In this document: positions 34,209-45,904 of the stretch, in pieces
Numbering within the stretch: the first letter of the stretch is position 1
Layout: the number at the start of each line of letters is the position of its first letter
From: Chrysogorgia sp. JL179-B06
Lineage: Eukaryota; Cnidaria; Anthozoa; Scleralcyonacea; Chrysogorgiidae
Reading direction: 5' to 3'
Length of the DNA: 64,000 nt
NCBI GenBank assembly: GCA_035772405.1
Contig: JAYKKM010000263.1
Coordinates: forward strand, 4,719,001-4,783,000
Program-made: the position numbers and the translations under genes
Notes under the pieces: generated by a model
The model's database searches: none
Told to the model about the DNA's origin: nothing
What the model saw: only the letters and a program-made list of their open reading frames with translations

Positions 34209-35019
34209 AATTTATGTATGTGCGCCTACAGTAATTACTCTGATCTAGGGCTCCGCTCGCAGAAATGTCAGTATTTCGTTGCCATTTGGCAGTTTGGCAA
34301 TCACCTTTTCACTTTACTGTCGGTTCAGTTTTCTTTTAAACGCATGCTTCGGATGTTCCGAAGTAACTTCGCACAGCAAAAAATCTGAAACTATATTGTT
34401 ATTAAAATCGACTTTAGCGGTTTGGCCCCATTTGCCACAACCTATTAAACTATCACAAACAACCAAACGCTTGAAGGACATTTTAGCCCACACGAAAATT
34501 GCTTCATTGTTAAACATGATAATCGCAATTCCCCCGTTTGTCAATGCACACCATTCGCGTTTTTTTTTTATTCGAAATACTGTGCCAGTGACAAATCCAC
34601 CAATTTGATTATTATTCTGTTCCCGCGAGGTGTCACACCGTTCTTCAGTCATAGCACTACATGGTTAATATCATAAAAGAATGCTAAGGTTTCCGACTTT
34701 CCGTAAAGAAGGTACCCAAGGAAAACGAAAGGGACGTCCAAAGCATCGCCTGAAGGTATTAAAGTTTTAATAATTACTATTATTGATTGTAGAATTTAAA
34801 ATCGTGCATATAAATCCTCCTGTTGATATGCTTATAAATTCAGATGGCCGGCTGTCGGTAACTGAAATGCGAACCAAATACGAATGTAAACAAAAAGCCG
34901 CTTTAACGGGAGTAATATATTGACCTGCGCGCTGCGCTTAGGTGATTTATTCGTTACAAGAATATTTGTTATGCCTTGCGATAATATTTTGATATTAATA
35001 TTAATCAGCATGGTTGAAC

Positions 35020-35588
35020 CTAATGTTCGGCACACGAGAAGTTCGACGTTTGAAACGGGTCATTATTCAGTTTGCTAGTGATATAGCACGTGCATATTGT
35101 TCGATTTGGACACTAGTCTCGTCCGTAAAAAATGACGTCCTAGAACGCGTCTTTTACCGCTAAGGCATTCAAACAGAACAAGAGCCTCTTTATTTTGTTT
35201 GGCTCTCGAACAAACTGGCAATAACGCGAATTTTCATGCCTCCAACCAAGCTGCTCGCGTCTGACTCGACGAATCATTGATTGTGAGACATCAACGGTGC
35301 ATTCATCCACCAGTTTGATATTTATTTTCAGCATATGTTAATTCGTCATTCGCTTTCATTGTTTCCTCGATGAACTTCAAGTTTTCCTTTTTCAAAAGCG
35401 GTTTTCTTCAACTACGTGGCGCATCTGGTAGATTCCCACCATTTCGTCGATACCGAGAAAGATATAAAATTTAAAGCCGATCTCGATGTTTGAATTCATG
35501 CAAGGATGTTCGCGATTTTTGTGATCGGAACTGATGAAGACCAAAGCGAAACAGTTCGTTCCCTGGCGTATTGCGATAATTTCGCCAT
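35020..35588 (-). pseudogene. Tc1/mariner-like transposase N-terminal half
   Basis: Start codon at 35,588 reads MAKLSQYARERTVSLW, a paired-type helix-turn-helix start, followed after frame changes by LSRYRRNGGNLPDAPRS and LLKKENLKFIEETMKANDEL. The frame at 35,334-35,140 contains SMIRRVRREQLGW..SRYCQ..REPNK, the second HTH of the family. At about 35,110 FFTDETSVQIEQ supplies the first catalytic Asp. The rest of the DDE core was not found, although the element continues to 33,263. Four or more frame changes are evident. The start lies about 290 bp inside the right end. Confidence 0.7.
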
Positions 35589-35734
35589 TATTTACGAAAC
35601 GATGGAGTGAACCTTATGGTATGACGCGGTTTTCTCAAATGGCCAAAGGACGCCAAACTTCGGAAAAATCTACTCGTTCCGGAACGTGTCGCATAATTTC
35701 CGACGTGAGAACAGCGCTTGTTTGCGGAAGGTTA

Positions 35735-35850
35735 AACCTAGGTTAGACCGATGTGAGACCTAGGTGGCACCTAGGATCAACCGAGGTGAGACCTAGGTTG
35801 ACACTAAGTTGCACCGAGGTTCAACCTAGGTTCGTAGGTTCGACCTAGGT
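35735..35850. repeat. ACCTAGGTT-type degenerate repeats
   Basis: At least six near-copies of (G)ACCTAGGTT, a partly self-complementary unit, immediately inside the right end of the Tc1-like element. Confidence 0.75.
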
Positions 35851-35879
35851 TTTCGTTAGGTTACTTCTAGGCAGTACTG

Positions 35880-36140
35880 TAGGTCTAAAAAGTTGTCTTA
35901 AAAGGTCTAAAAAGATCTTATGACCACCTACCTAAAAGTCTCGAAAAGGTCTCCCAGGTGCGCTTAATTTGACAAATCGAAAGACCTTTCAAGACCTTTC
36001 GCAACGCCAGCTCAAATTGATAACAATCTTTAAAAGGTCTAGAAACGTCTGAAATATCTTTACATAGTCTAGAAAGGTCGAGAAACGTTTCGAAAGTTCT
36101 ACAAATGTCTTGAAAGGTCTAAAAGAACTTTTAATTCCTT
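35880..36140. repeat. AAAGGTCT-type degenerate array
   Basis: More than ten units of (A)AAAGGTCT(A)(G)AAA or its inverse AGACCTTT. A small matching piece lies on the far side of the Tc1-like element (33,222-33,260), so the element appears to have inserted into a pre-existing array. Confidence 0.75.
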
Positions 36141-36412
36141 GAAAGCTCGAAAACCTACTGGACAAAAAAGTTAATATTAACCATTAAATAAGCGCTGTTG
36201 CACGGAGCGTGTCGTAAACTATTAGCCGAGTGATCACTCTACAAGAAATATGTTCAAGTTTATTCCACGGAAAACATCTAAAATAAACTACATACAAATT
36301 TAGTATACTCCTTATATTCACTAAATACTAATATAATTGAACAATAACAAACGAGAAAAAATATATATAAATCAATGAACAAACTTGCAGATAACCTGCG
36401 ACAGCTAGCCTC

Positions 36413-36508
36413 CTCCGCAGGCAACTCTGTGTCTTACCTTTCGTGCTCGGCGAAAATTAAGATTGTTGAAAAGCCGCGGTTTGGGAAGACACAGAGTTGC
36501 CTGCGGAG
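36413..36508. repeat. Perfect 23-bp inverted repeat
   Basis: CTCCGCAGGCAACTCTGTGT and three further bases at 36,413-36,435 recur inverted at 36,486-36,508, around a 50-base loop. Probably a small foldback element. Confidence 0.8.
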
Positions 36509-36843
36509 CAGCGGTGTTACTTGCTTTTGGCACATGTCCCAATTCAAATTAAGCGACACGTTTTTATCCGTTGTCATTGTCTCACATACACAATACGAAT
36601 ATCTGTACGCATGCATGGCATCATTCGTGCCATCCGCCACGTTGACGCATTCTTTTCACATGCGCCCACTTTAATTTTAGACCAAATTTCATTTTCTCTG
36701 AGTGGGGATCAGATGTGTTATCAAGAATAACGCCTAAAATTAGTGAAACATTGTCTCAATAAATGTAGACAATAAAATCAATGGCATTGCTATATTGCTA
36801 GATAAAAGAATAAAACTATGAACTAATTATAAGTCAAAGTACT

Positions 36844-37526
36844 TTCGTGTGTGTCCAAGTTCCGATGTTCGTCTCGACAGTAACCATCGACCATGCGGAA
36901 TTGATTTACTTCATTGTCATCAATTTATTTTTCGGTCTTGCTTGGGCTGAGGTGCACTCGTTAGTAAACATTTTGTTTATTTTGGAACTGTCCAAAGGGG
37001 CCATGTTAAATATTTTGGCAGCGACAAGCATGTACCCTACAAATAAAATCATCATTTATATATTTGTTTAAACAGTATATAATAATAACAAATTAAAAAC
37101 CACGCGCTAATAGGCTGAAAGCCGTGTATCTATCAACGATGGCCAACGAAGGGGAAGCCTGAGTTGACTATTCGCTCATGGACAACGAGGACGAGTTATC
37201 TAATTGTTTTAGTAGAAACAAATTAGTGAACTATTACAAATCATGCATTCTTCAAACAATTATCCAAAAACTCATCTGAAACTTCCCCAAAACGAGAGTT
37301 TTCTACATTGTTTTGAGCGCGAACCTTTGCTCACAAACAGCTAAAATGTCGATAAATATGTTCTGTGACATATTTAAGAAAATATGAAGAAAAACGAGAA
37401 GATTGGATGCTTTTCTTCACAGTTAAGAGCGTTTATGTTCATTTGAGCAGTCGACAACACTGTCTAGCGTGAGTAAGGAGAATGTATATTTTCATCATTT
37501 TAATAAAAGAGTCATTACTTATTTCC
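36844..37526. other. No gene recognised
   Basis: One hydrophobic open frame of 74 residues (36,847-37,071) has no recognisable features, and codon context gives no support. It is left unannotated as a gene. Confidence 0.5.
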
Positions 37527-37673
37527 TTCCGTGTTTACATAAAGTTATAGAAACACTCGTGAAAGTTTGGGATAACTCGAAATAGCGTGGAAACACTCGC
37601 CCTGCTTGCTCGTATTAATTTCTCGTTCTCCCAAACTTCCACTCGTGTTTCTAAACTGTATGTAAGCACGGAA
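37527..37673. mobile_element. 147-bp foldback element
   Basis: Imperfect inverted arms of about 50 bp: TTCCGTG..TTACATA..GAAACACTCGTG and AAGTTTGGGA recur inverted at 37,629-37,673. Confidence 0.75.
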
Positions 37674-38161
37674 AATGTTTTCTATTTCTTAAATAGTACG
37701 CTATTACAGAGCTTATTTGACTACATATAAATACCTTTTATTGCTGACACTATACTGAGGTCCAATACTTCTTTGCCAGACGGCAAAACACGGTTTCCAA
37801 AAGCGACTGATTTAGCCAATGTATCCTCCGTAATAAAGTGGTCCATTATGAGGCGGAACAACACTTTCAGGTCTGCTCCTGCTTTGTGATGGCTCTGACG
37901 AAGTTTTATCATTGGGATAAAAACACCTGATTCCGGGCACAATTCTTGCTTGCTCTCCCTTTTCAAAGTGCGACGAAGACGCGACGATGTTTGGCTTAGT
38001 GATAGCTACTGCAGATGTTTCAACAGATTTCGCCACAAATACATATATGTTAAAACATTAAATATGCCTTGATACCCTGTCTCTAAATGGTTCTCAATAT
38101 AATCGACCCAATCATCCGGGTCATTTGAAGAAGTGTGCAGATGATCGGGATGATAGCTTTT

Positions 38162-38311
38162 AAGCCGGTTTTCCACTAGGTGAATTTATTCGCGCAAAGC
38201 GACTTTTTCTATTATCTTATAAACGCTCTGCTGGAATTATAATCACCGATCAATATTCAAATATAAAAGTGTGGGTTTGTGCTACAAATTCACCTAGTAT
38301 AAAACTGGCTG
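38162..38311. mobile_element. 150-bp MITE-like inverted repeat
   Basis: The ends share AAGCCGGTTTTCCACTAGGT and following GAATTT with two or three mismatches in inverted orientation (right arm 38,286-38,311). It lies in an intron of the minus-strand BEN-like gene. Confidence 0.65.
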
Positions 38312-38545
38312 GCTTTCAAGAATACACCGTTGCATTGGGGTTAAAAAATAAAAATAATTACGAGACTTACCACTGGTACCGCTGCCCACGAATTAACATC
38401 ATTTGACCACGTCACGGAAATTTCTTCTTTGTGTTGGTCTTTGCGAAGATACTCAGTTAATGACTCCAAATAAGAAATTGCGGGCATCGGAGCTCTAGGG
38501 AGTCCTATATAATTGGTATATAAATCGAATTAACTTTATTATGTC

Positions 38546-38592
38546 ATTTTTCAGCAATTTTTTCAGCAATTTTTCAGCAATTTTTCAGCAAC
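38546..38592. repeat. TTTTTCAGCAA short tandem repeat, four units
   Basis: Four adjacent near-identical units of 11-13 bases. Confidence 0.85.
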
Positions 38593-40169
38593 TGTATATT
38601 ATATTTAATGTTATTCATACTTCATGTATGAATGGTATATAGTCAACAAAATCAATTGATGTAAAAAAGGTGTGAAAGAGTGTTCCATCAGATATCTATG
38701 TAAACACCGACAAATGTTTTTTGAAAACATGAAACGTATACGGAGATTCGTAAGTCGTAACACACTTCGAGGTGTTTGCGTCTGTATATGTGATGAAACA
38801 CTTTTTCAAGTGTTGTATATATATATTCCGTATTTTAGGAGGAAATCGAGGAGAGAGTGAGAAATAGATATACTAACCCAAAGGCGAAGAGTTGCTTTTC
38901 ACATTTCGTAAATTAGAAATAGTTTGCTTTAACCATTCGTTTTCTGCACGTAGTTCTACACATTCATGACATTGGAGTGTATCGTTTTCCTCATTTTCTT
39001 CACGTTCATAATCCTGTAAGTCGTCGCAGTCATAAGAAAGGCATATTGCATTGTTTATCTCAGAAGGCAAAGTTGTCACAAATGTTCTTGATTGTTTACT
39101 AGAATTTGAAATGGGAGTCTGGAAATGTAGTTGCCCATATTCTGATGGTATGATATAGGGGTACTGGTGTATTTAGGTGTAACTTTTGTTCAAGTCGAGG
39201 TAGTGTTATGGGAACTGCATTGGGAATGTTCCTGTAGTTGTGGTTTGGGAGTGGGAGGCGGTGTTGAACATGTAGTACTTGAAGACCGAAGAGAGTTGCT
39301 CCAGTTGCGGTAGTTTTGAATTACAGCCTTTGGTGGCCCTAATAAATCGATAAATGTTCTCGTTTCTTTCTCCAAATGACCGTTCGCAGGCGTTGATACA
39401 TGGCTTGTAATTTCTGGGGAAGGTCGAGGATATATGTTTGGTGTGGGAGTCGTAGAAACTGAGCATCGAAGGTTTTGAACGTAATCGTTTAGCTGCAGAT
39501 AACTTCAGAGAATGTTTCCGTTGACTCATTTAGTGTAGCTTGGATGACTTCTTTGGCCATCATTCTTGCACTTTCAATCTGTTTGCTTTTTAGGCTGGGC
39601 AGTCGGTTCTTTGTGGATTTTTTATTTTTCTCTCTGACAGTTTTTGTTTTAGTTTTGTCACGATTTTCGAAACTTTTGCGAAATTTAGTCGTCTTTGGAA
39701 GATCCCGTTTGGTTGTTTAAGGCACACTGCTATGATTTAACTGTATTTCTCACTATTCTCACTGAGACCTGATCATAAAGTGAATGAAGGCAACATCTGC
39801 ACCAGTTGCATGCAAGTTTCTAAAAGAGAATCCCCATGGAGGTTGTTAATAATTTATTAATAAGTGTTCTAATCTACTTGGAACGTCATTTATATCGCGA
39901 TAAACAAGAACCAAAACGGCGAAAAAAGTTTCGGATTAGTGTGAACGATTGTAATGAAGCATCAAAGAAATTAGAACGGATCCGTTTGAGCACAACAAAT
40001 TCCATTGTTTTTCTTTCGTATCGGCATCATGAGAACTATGATACGCGTTTAACGACCTGCAGCGTTATCGTATGCGTATGATACGCGTATCATACGAGTA
40101 TCATCTGTTAAGATATACGCGAGCGGTACTGTATATGGTCATCGTAGTGCATAACGATATGAGAGAATT

Positions 40170-40460
40170 CCCTTACAAAAAAATCCAATTGGATCCAATT
40201 GGAATTGGAATTTCAATTGGATCCAATAGGAATGAAATTCCAATAGGAATTCCCATAGGAATGAAATTCCAATAGGAATTCTAATAGAAATTCCAACAGG
40301 AATTCCAATAGAAATTTCAATAGGAATACCAAGAAAAATTCAATACAAATATAAAAAGCAAATGCAATAAGAAATTTTGAAACTATAATAGGAATGAAAT
40401 TCAAATTGGAATTCCAATAGAAACTCCAATAGGAATTCCAATAGAAATACCAATACAACA
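40170..40460. repeat. Left subterminal AATTCCAATAGGAATT array
   Basis: Degenerate, self-complementary units of 15-17 bases run inward from the left TIR. On the minus strand they translate as a YWNSYWNF-type pseudo-repeat, which I do not count as coding. Confidence 0.85.
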
Positions 40461-40800
40461 TTTAATGCAAATATCACAAAGAAATTAAACCATGATAGGA
40501 AATTTTAATACTAATCTCAATAGAAATTTTAACAGAAGCCCAAATTAATCTTTAGTTAAAAACACTTTCAGTAGAAGAAAATAACAATATGCGAGCAGTA
40601 TATATAGCTGTCAATTACTTCACTTTAGGTTAATAAGATTACCATAATATGGAAAATTATTATATACTTTCATTGAAACAAAGCATTTTTAAACTTTGTA
40701 TTAATAGTTATGATACTATTATCATAATATTACATTTATTAATAAAACTAAACTAATCTTATTTATACTGGATAACTCTATCAGTTATATAAACTGTTAT

Positions 40801-40996
40801 CCTTAGAGGTCCAGTAAGGGGCCACCTCATGGACCCGGAGAAAATCTGTGGGGTTTGGTAGAGTCAAACTGGAAGCACTCTTCTCACATGCGGCCAAGGT
40901 GATTTTTTTTAATCAGATAACTGCACTATGCAGGAATCGAACTTGGGTCGCAGAGGTGAAAGGCATGTGTACTAACCACTGTGCCACCAACACCCT
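40801..40996 (-). repeat. tRNA-derived SINE candidate
   Basis: On the minus strand, TGGCACAGTGGTTAGTACAC (A box region) is followed by GCCTTTCACCTCTGCGACCC and a B box GTTCGATTCC. The body then reads through to CTCCGGGTCCATGAGG. The head is tRNA-like with an apparent TTC anticodon. The mature folding was not checked. Confidence 0.6.
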
Positions 40997-41344
40997 CTAA
41001 ATTATTACATTATAATTAAAGTACAGTTTTAGTACAGTTCGTTTAACCGTGATTTGACAAGTTTTTCACTTACTCATCCTAGCTTTCGCATTTGCATATA
41101 GTTTAGAAGTTTCAATATCCGTATGGAATAGCGAAGCGCACAGTTACTATTTATAGACCAAACCTCAGACAAACAAACCAAATTTGAATCTCAAGGGATT
41201 CCTAAATAGCCATTTTCTATTATTGGAAATGCAAGAATGAACAAGAATAAATTATAGACTCAGACAAACATGAATACTGATGTCATCTGTGCGCAGCGCT
41301 ATTGCATATCCGTATGGAAACAAGGTTCAAAATTGCCAATGTGC

Positions 41345-42290
41345 TTAGTCACCATAAAAGCGACAAGGTAATGCACACATAAAAGTTCTATTTCTGAGTT
41401 TTATTGTCATACATTTTCTCATGCTTGTCACCAAAGGGAATAATCCGAGTACCCTTGTGTCTCGAACAACTTCATGGACAAAATCACTCTGGATCTGGCA
41501 CTCTGTATCTTGGTACAACCTTTGACCAGTGCTTTTCATCACGTTGACAAAAACAATGTTGAACTTAGTACATTGACAATACTGCAGTTCAGCATCACTG
41601 CAGCCACATTCTGGTTTGACAACATACAAGCCAGAAATATTGCCATACTCTTGGTGCTGAACACGGACAGCAAAATTGTGATGTCGAGTTGCCCGTTGGT
41701 AGCTCTCACTTGTGAACAATTGGTGGTTGGCCACAAACCTATGAAAGACGATGGCTGACCGATTGTGCACAGGTAAACTTGTCAACTGCATCACAGCTAA
41801 AACTTGTGACGCAGTTAACGTAGTAGGTTTACCACTACCCAGCCCAGTGACGTTGTCTTCCAGAACACGAGCATTCTTCTGAGGCATATTAGCACCTGTG
41901 AGCTTCTCAAACATAGCGACAACTGCAGGATTTGTGTCATCGACAAAATACTGACTAGCAATTGTGTGTGCCCTCCGAGCCAACATAAATGTCTCACTGA
42001 TCTGCCTTGGGACATGCTGGGTACCATGAAACATTCTCAGCAACACATGGTTGTTTGCCTCAAACATAAAAGCGGACGTAGCCCATAATGGACCACAATT
42101 TCTGACGCCATTTGCCAGGTGGGTCATTTGATAAACATTAAATGTGCACGAAGATAACCCATACAGAACTTCCATTTGTCGTACGAATTTCTTCAAACAA
42201 GATTCTGCCAAATCTACCTTAGAATGGGCAATCTTATCACCTATAAGATTGTAGACTCCATACACAAATATATGCTTATAATACATTATT
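41345..42290 (-). CDS. CACTA-like transposase C-terminal part (DUF4218-like)
   Basis: The frame is uninterrupted through about 42,290 to the stop at 41,345. It begins near an acceptor CTTATAG|GTGATAAG and contains LAESCLKKFVRQMEVLYG, CTFNVYQMTHLANGVRNCGPLWATSAFMFEAN and LLRMFHGTQHVPRQI. That segment is the conserved DUF4218-like block that follows the DDE core in CACTA transposases. The C-terminal half has a Cys cluster (CGCSDAELQYCQC) and ends MCALPCRFYGD. The catalytic domain upstream is missing: higher coordinates on this strand overlap the BEN exons. So this is a 5'-truncated transposase in a probably non-autonomous element, yet over 300 codons remain free of stops. Confidence 0.7.
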
Positions 42291-42297
42291 ATTGTAG

Positions 42298-44335
42298 GAA
42301 AATAAACATTCAGATGATGAAGATGTGAGTGATGAGGAGGAATTATCAAGGCTCAAAAGTGAGAACAAAATGTTAAAAAGAAGAAATAAGTGCTTAGAAG
42401 GGGATGCGAAAGATCTGAAAATGGAAGTCAGAGATATGCGTCAGATTGTTGCTAATGTAAAAGGTAATTTTAAGCTTATGTCTACTGTGACATTACTTGA
42501 TTTCCAAAACCCATATGGCAACCATAAGCTATATTTTCCACTTCCCTGGTCCTACGAACCACAGACTGAAACTATCCATAATAGGATAAGCTGTCTTTAA
42601 AATCACCAGAAAATATTAAACAACCCAACTACTTCACTTCATCAGCTGAAGTAATCATTAGAATCAAGCAAGATAATGTATAGTCATGTACCGTAACCCA
42701 ATAATGCACAGTAATGTCATGTGCAAACAAAGAATAAATAATTAGTGGTAATAATAATTTTGAGTATAGTTGTTTTCTAAGCCATGTCTTAGATGTGTAT
42801 TTTTTCAGCTTTGAACATCTACCCAATTTGCTAATTTATGTAATTGTAGACAGCATAATTCATTCAAATAATGTTTGGCTCAAAAACAGGCAAAATGTAA
42901 ACTTCTAAATGTTTATTTATCAATTAAATATATTTTTCAGAGTTAACAAATGTCAATCAGGCGTTGACTGAGCTGACAAAAACAGTTGTATCCTTAAAAA
43001 CAATGAAAGGAGGAACACCATCCTCTTCTCCTTCCTTGTCAAGGACGTCATCGCCATCACCTCAACCATCACCACTTACAATGGTTGATGACTTTGATGA
43101 AGAGAGTAGTGGTGCTGATTTGGACAGTAACATGGTAAAGTTTATTTTAAATGCATTTACTGTACTTAAATGTTTGATATGTCAGGTCTCTTGACAACTA
43201 GCTTCTAGTGTTTATTAACTTTTAAATCATATTAATAATTCAAAGATAACAAAAGACTAATTTTAGTATGAATTGTCATATAGGTTGCAATACATCCAGG
43301 AATTACAATCCTAAAAGCGAAAAAAAAATGTTGGATGCCTGCAGTGGTGATGCAAAGAAATTTACGCATTCCATCATGGAGATGATGTGGTCGAGGGAAG
43401 TGCTAGCCAGTCATTCGATGACTGGAAGATCTTCCAATGCACACAAGGACAAAGAGCCCAAGCCATGCCTGGATGCCATGAAGATTAGTGCTTTGTGTGG
43501 TAAGTTACAAGTTGATAGTTTTGTCTTTTTAGAATTCAACAAAGACCACAAAACAAGGAGACTGGCCTGAAATGATGGGAAACAAATATGCGAATTAAAA
43601 GCAAATTATAGCAAGAGAAATCACATAGGATTAGATGAACAAATAAGTTATGGGTTGTTTTTTCTAACATTGAGAAAGTACAAAACATGGAGATTAATCT
43701 AACTAATAATCCGGTCAGATATTTGCTCAAGAAATACATGTATTTGTGGCATTTTTTATCACTTGCAAGTTGCAATCTCTTTTGATGTTGATGTTATCAG
43801 TAATACTGTCTGCTAATATGGCCAGATTATTTGTTAGATTATCCTAAACTATTCAGCTACTGCACATTCAGTTCACAAAACGTCAAGGGTGGCAAGGAAT
43901 TTGGTGAGATTTAGCATTTCGTTCATTTATCAAACTGAGCTGACTATGTGCATACTCAGCATGTTCACATGGTTTTTTTGTTGTTCCCAGTGACACTCTC
44001 TCGATCAATTAAATGCTTGAAAATCTGAACTTTGACGTACACTTGGTATATAATAATCAAGAGTAAATCACACTCAGAAACTTGAAATTCATTTGCTAGT
44101 GTTTCCTGCAGCAACTTCAACATGAATATCACCCCTTTTTTAGAGGAGACTTTGTTGATCTGTATATATGACTGTGTTGTGATTACTTTCAATTAATGTA
44201 GTATTTTTCTACTTATTTATTTCAGCATTGGTGGTGAGAAAGTTTAAATTAGATGAACAGAAGGTAAAGAACCTCATCAAAACAAAATTACATAATGTCC
44301 AAAAATGTTTGAAACTTAAAAAAACTGGGGAGTAA
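42298..44335 (+). pseudogene. BEN-domain gene inside CACTA-like element
   Basis: Exons: 42,298-42,463 (acidic, then a coiled coil LKSENKMLKRRNKCLEGDAK), 42,941-43,134 (ELTNVNQALTELTKTVVSL, then a Ser/Pro-rich linker), 43,284-43,499 and 44,226-44,335 (TAA). The BEN core covers VAIHPGITILKAKKKM, FTHSIMEMMWSREVLASHSM, PCLDAMKISALC and, across the last intron in phase, ALVVRKFKLDEQKVKNLI. A run of nine A at about 43,320-43,328 is one short of the in-frame length, the only lesion in the core; an assembly error is possible. The first exon is not identified, because upstream sequence is occupied by the antisense transposase. Confidence 0.75.
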
Positions 44336-45079
44336 CCAACATAAAAATAAACTATTATATATATATATAACTAATATACTGTATATTAGACTATAATAAA
44401 CACTTCTGAACTTGCTTTACTGCAGACACCACACTGGTACAAGATCAAGACTGCAGGCAATAAGTAAAACTAGTAAATCTATTACGATCACAGTGTCAAC
44501 CTTGGCAATTTCAGGTAATTGTTTTGTGTGCAGTCATGCAAATTCGGGAAGTGTCTATGTTCAAATACTGTAATAATATGTGATATTACATGGTGTCTAA
44601 GCATGTGCCACCTATAGGTAGCTTGTTTATATTGTATGAAAGAACATTCAAGACCTTTCTTTTTAACAGCCAAATTCAAGGCAATGTACTTGGCTGACAC
44701 TGAGCTGACCACTAATTTGCTCATAGCCTCATACAAGTAAAACAAATCAATGTGTGTGCTGAATGGACTGGGCATCATATCAATATGTACATATTCTTTG
44801 CATTAATTGTTATATGTATATTTACTTTGTTTATACTTGCCAGAATTGTGTAATAAAAATATATTTTCCCACTGAACAGTTTGAAATGGTCATTTTATAT
44901 CAACTTAATAACTTTACAATGCATGGTTGTTAGATGTAATGAAAGTTTTAACTGTCATATTTTGGTTGCCGCATGATTATATATGCAGGATATTAAGTGT
45001 TGTACAATGTCTTCAATTTCACTCTGATCTTTTAACACCTAGGAATCCAACCACATATGGCAGTCTTTTTTTCAGAATA

Positions 45080-45327
45080 AGTCCAACTGGATTCAATGGT
45101 TTTAATTGAAATTCCAATTGAATTTAATGGGAATTCCAATTGAATTTAATGGGAATTCTAATTGGATTCAATGGGAATTGTAATTGGATTGAATGGGAAT
45201 TCCAATTGGATTCAATGAGAATTCTAATAGGAAATTGGGCCAATTTCCTATAGGATCCAATGGGAATTCCAATAGGAATTCCAATTGGAATTGCAATAAG
45301 AATTCCAATTGGATTTTTTTGTAAGGG
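45080..45327. repeat. Right subterminal array and TIR
   Basis: Units such as GGAATTCCAATTGGATTCAA repeat inward from the right TIR (45,304-45,327). The unit sequence matches the left array, supporting the pairing of both ends. Confidence 0.85.
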
Positions 45328-45904
45328 TTGCCTTCATTCAATGTTCCAAGTGGACCAGGAATTGTTGAGCGGTTGGATTGTGTATCTATTTCATGAAGAG
45401 GTGATCCTGGGTATTTGTTGCCAATAGAGCAGCACTTCCTCAACGAGGACAGCTCACAGCCAGAGCAAAATTCCATAGATCACCTGTAGCACTACCCCCT
45501 CCATCAATTATAAGCAACCAATAATTTAATATCAATTTTATTTGAAATGTTGCATCACTGTTACTGTTGTACATGTATGTACTTTTACATGCTCATAATA
45601 CATACTTACAAACCATCACACCAAAGTGGATTAAATAAACTATAGTATAATGCAAGTATTAAATCTGTGAAACAGTATACACTGTACTACAAATTGTTCT
45701 ATGCTATTGTTCTATGCTATTTAGTATGCTATTTAGTACTAATTAGCACTCACTAATTAGTACTGTTTCATGGATTAAATGTTTGCCTTTAACAAAATTC
45801 AAATGAGCATTGTTGCCTTCAATGCATGAGGTCATTGTTTAGAAAATAGTTAATGACCAAAATATGTTTCAGTTCTTGCATGGCATTTCTAAACAACTAG
45901 TAAC

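Larger units (their letters stand above)
33263..35879. mobile_element. Tc1/mariner-like element
   Basis: The ends are CAGTACTGCCTAGAAATAAC and its inverted counterpart (one mismatch over about 27 bp including TA). TA flanks both ends (33,261-33,262 and 35,880-35,881), the usual Tc1/mariner duplication. Inside are a decayed transposase on the minus strand, GCGGT-rich repeats at the left end, ACCTAGG-rich repeats at the right end and a nested MITE. Confidence 0.8.
37721..39720 (-). pseudogene. BEN-like gene with coiled coil, minus strand
   Basis: From the right: a Lys/Arg-rich stretch ending KEVIQATLNESTETF (about 39,720-39,520), further frames at 39,529-39,206, an acidic coiled-coil exon at 39,079-38,873 (CHECVELRAENEWLKQTISN), an exon at about 38,510-38,375 (LESLTEYLRKDQHKEE, donor CAGTG|GTAAG), and 37,966-37,721, where FRLIMDHFITEDTLAKS and VLDLSIVSAIKG resemble the core of a BEN domain. 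The order of coiled coil then BEN matches the two plus-strand BEN genes in this window. Exon joins are not proven, and the domain call rests on pattern only. Confidence 0.4.
40170..45327. mobile_element. 5,158-bp CACTA-like DNA transposon carrying a BEN gene
   Basis: A perfect 24-bp terminal inverted repeat (begins CCCTTACAAAAAAATCC) lies at 40,170-40,193 and 45,304-45,327. Both ends continue into degenerate AATTCC/CCAATTGG arrays of 200-300 bp. TT flanks both sides, a possible 2-bp duplication. Inside are a transposase C-terminus of the CACTA/DUF4218 type on the minus strand and a BEN-domain gene on the plus strand. Animal CACTA elements more usually begin CACT, so these ends are unusual for that group. 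Placing it near EnSpm/CACTA is inference from the protein. Confidence 0.75.

Noticed and set aside
35735..36140. CRISPR-like array
   Set aside because: Units are short, degenerate and contiguous without constant spacers, and the gene content is eukaryotic.
36847..37071. Small hydrophobic membrane protein
   Set aside because: AT-rich sequence easily gives such frames; no promoter, homology or conserved pattern is visible.
40213..40461. Minus-strand frame rich in YWNSYWNF
   Set aside because: It is only the translation of the AATTCC subterminal array.
41474..41758. Plus-strand frame of 94 codons
   Set aside because: Antisense shadow of the CACTA-like transposase.
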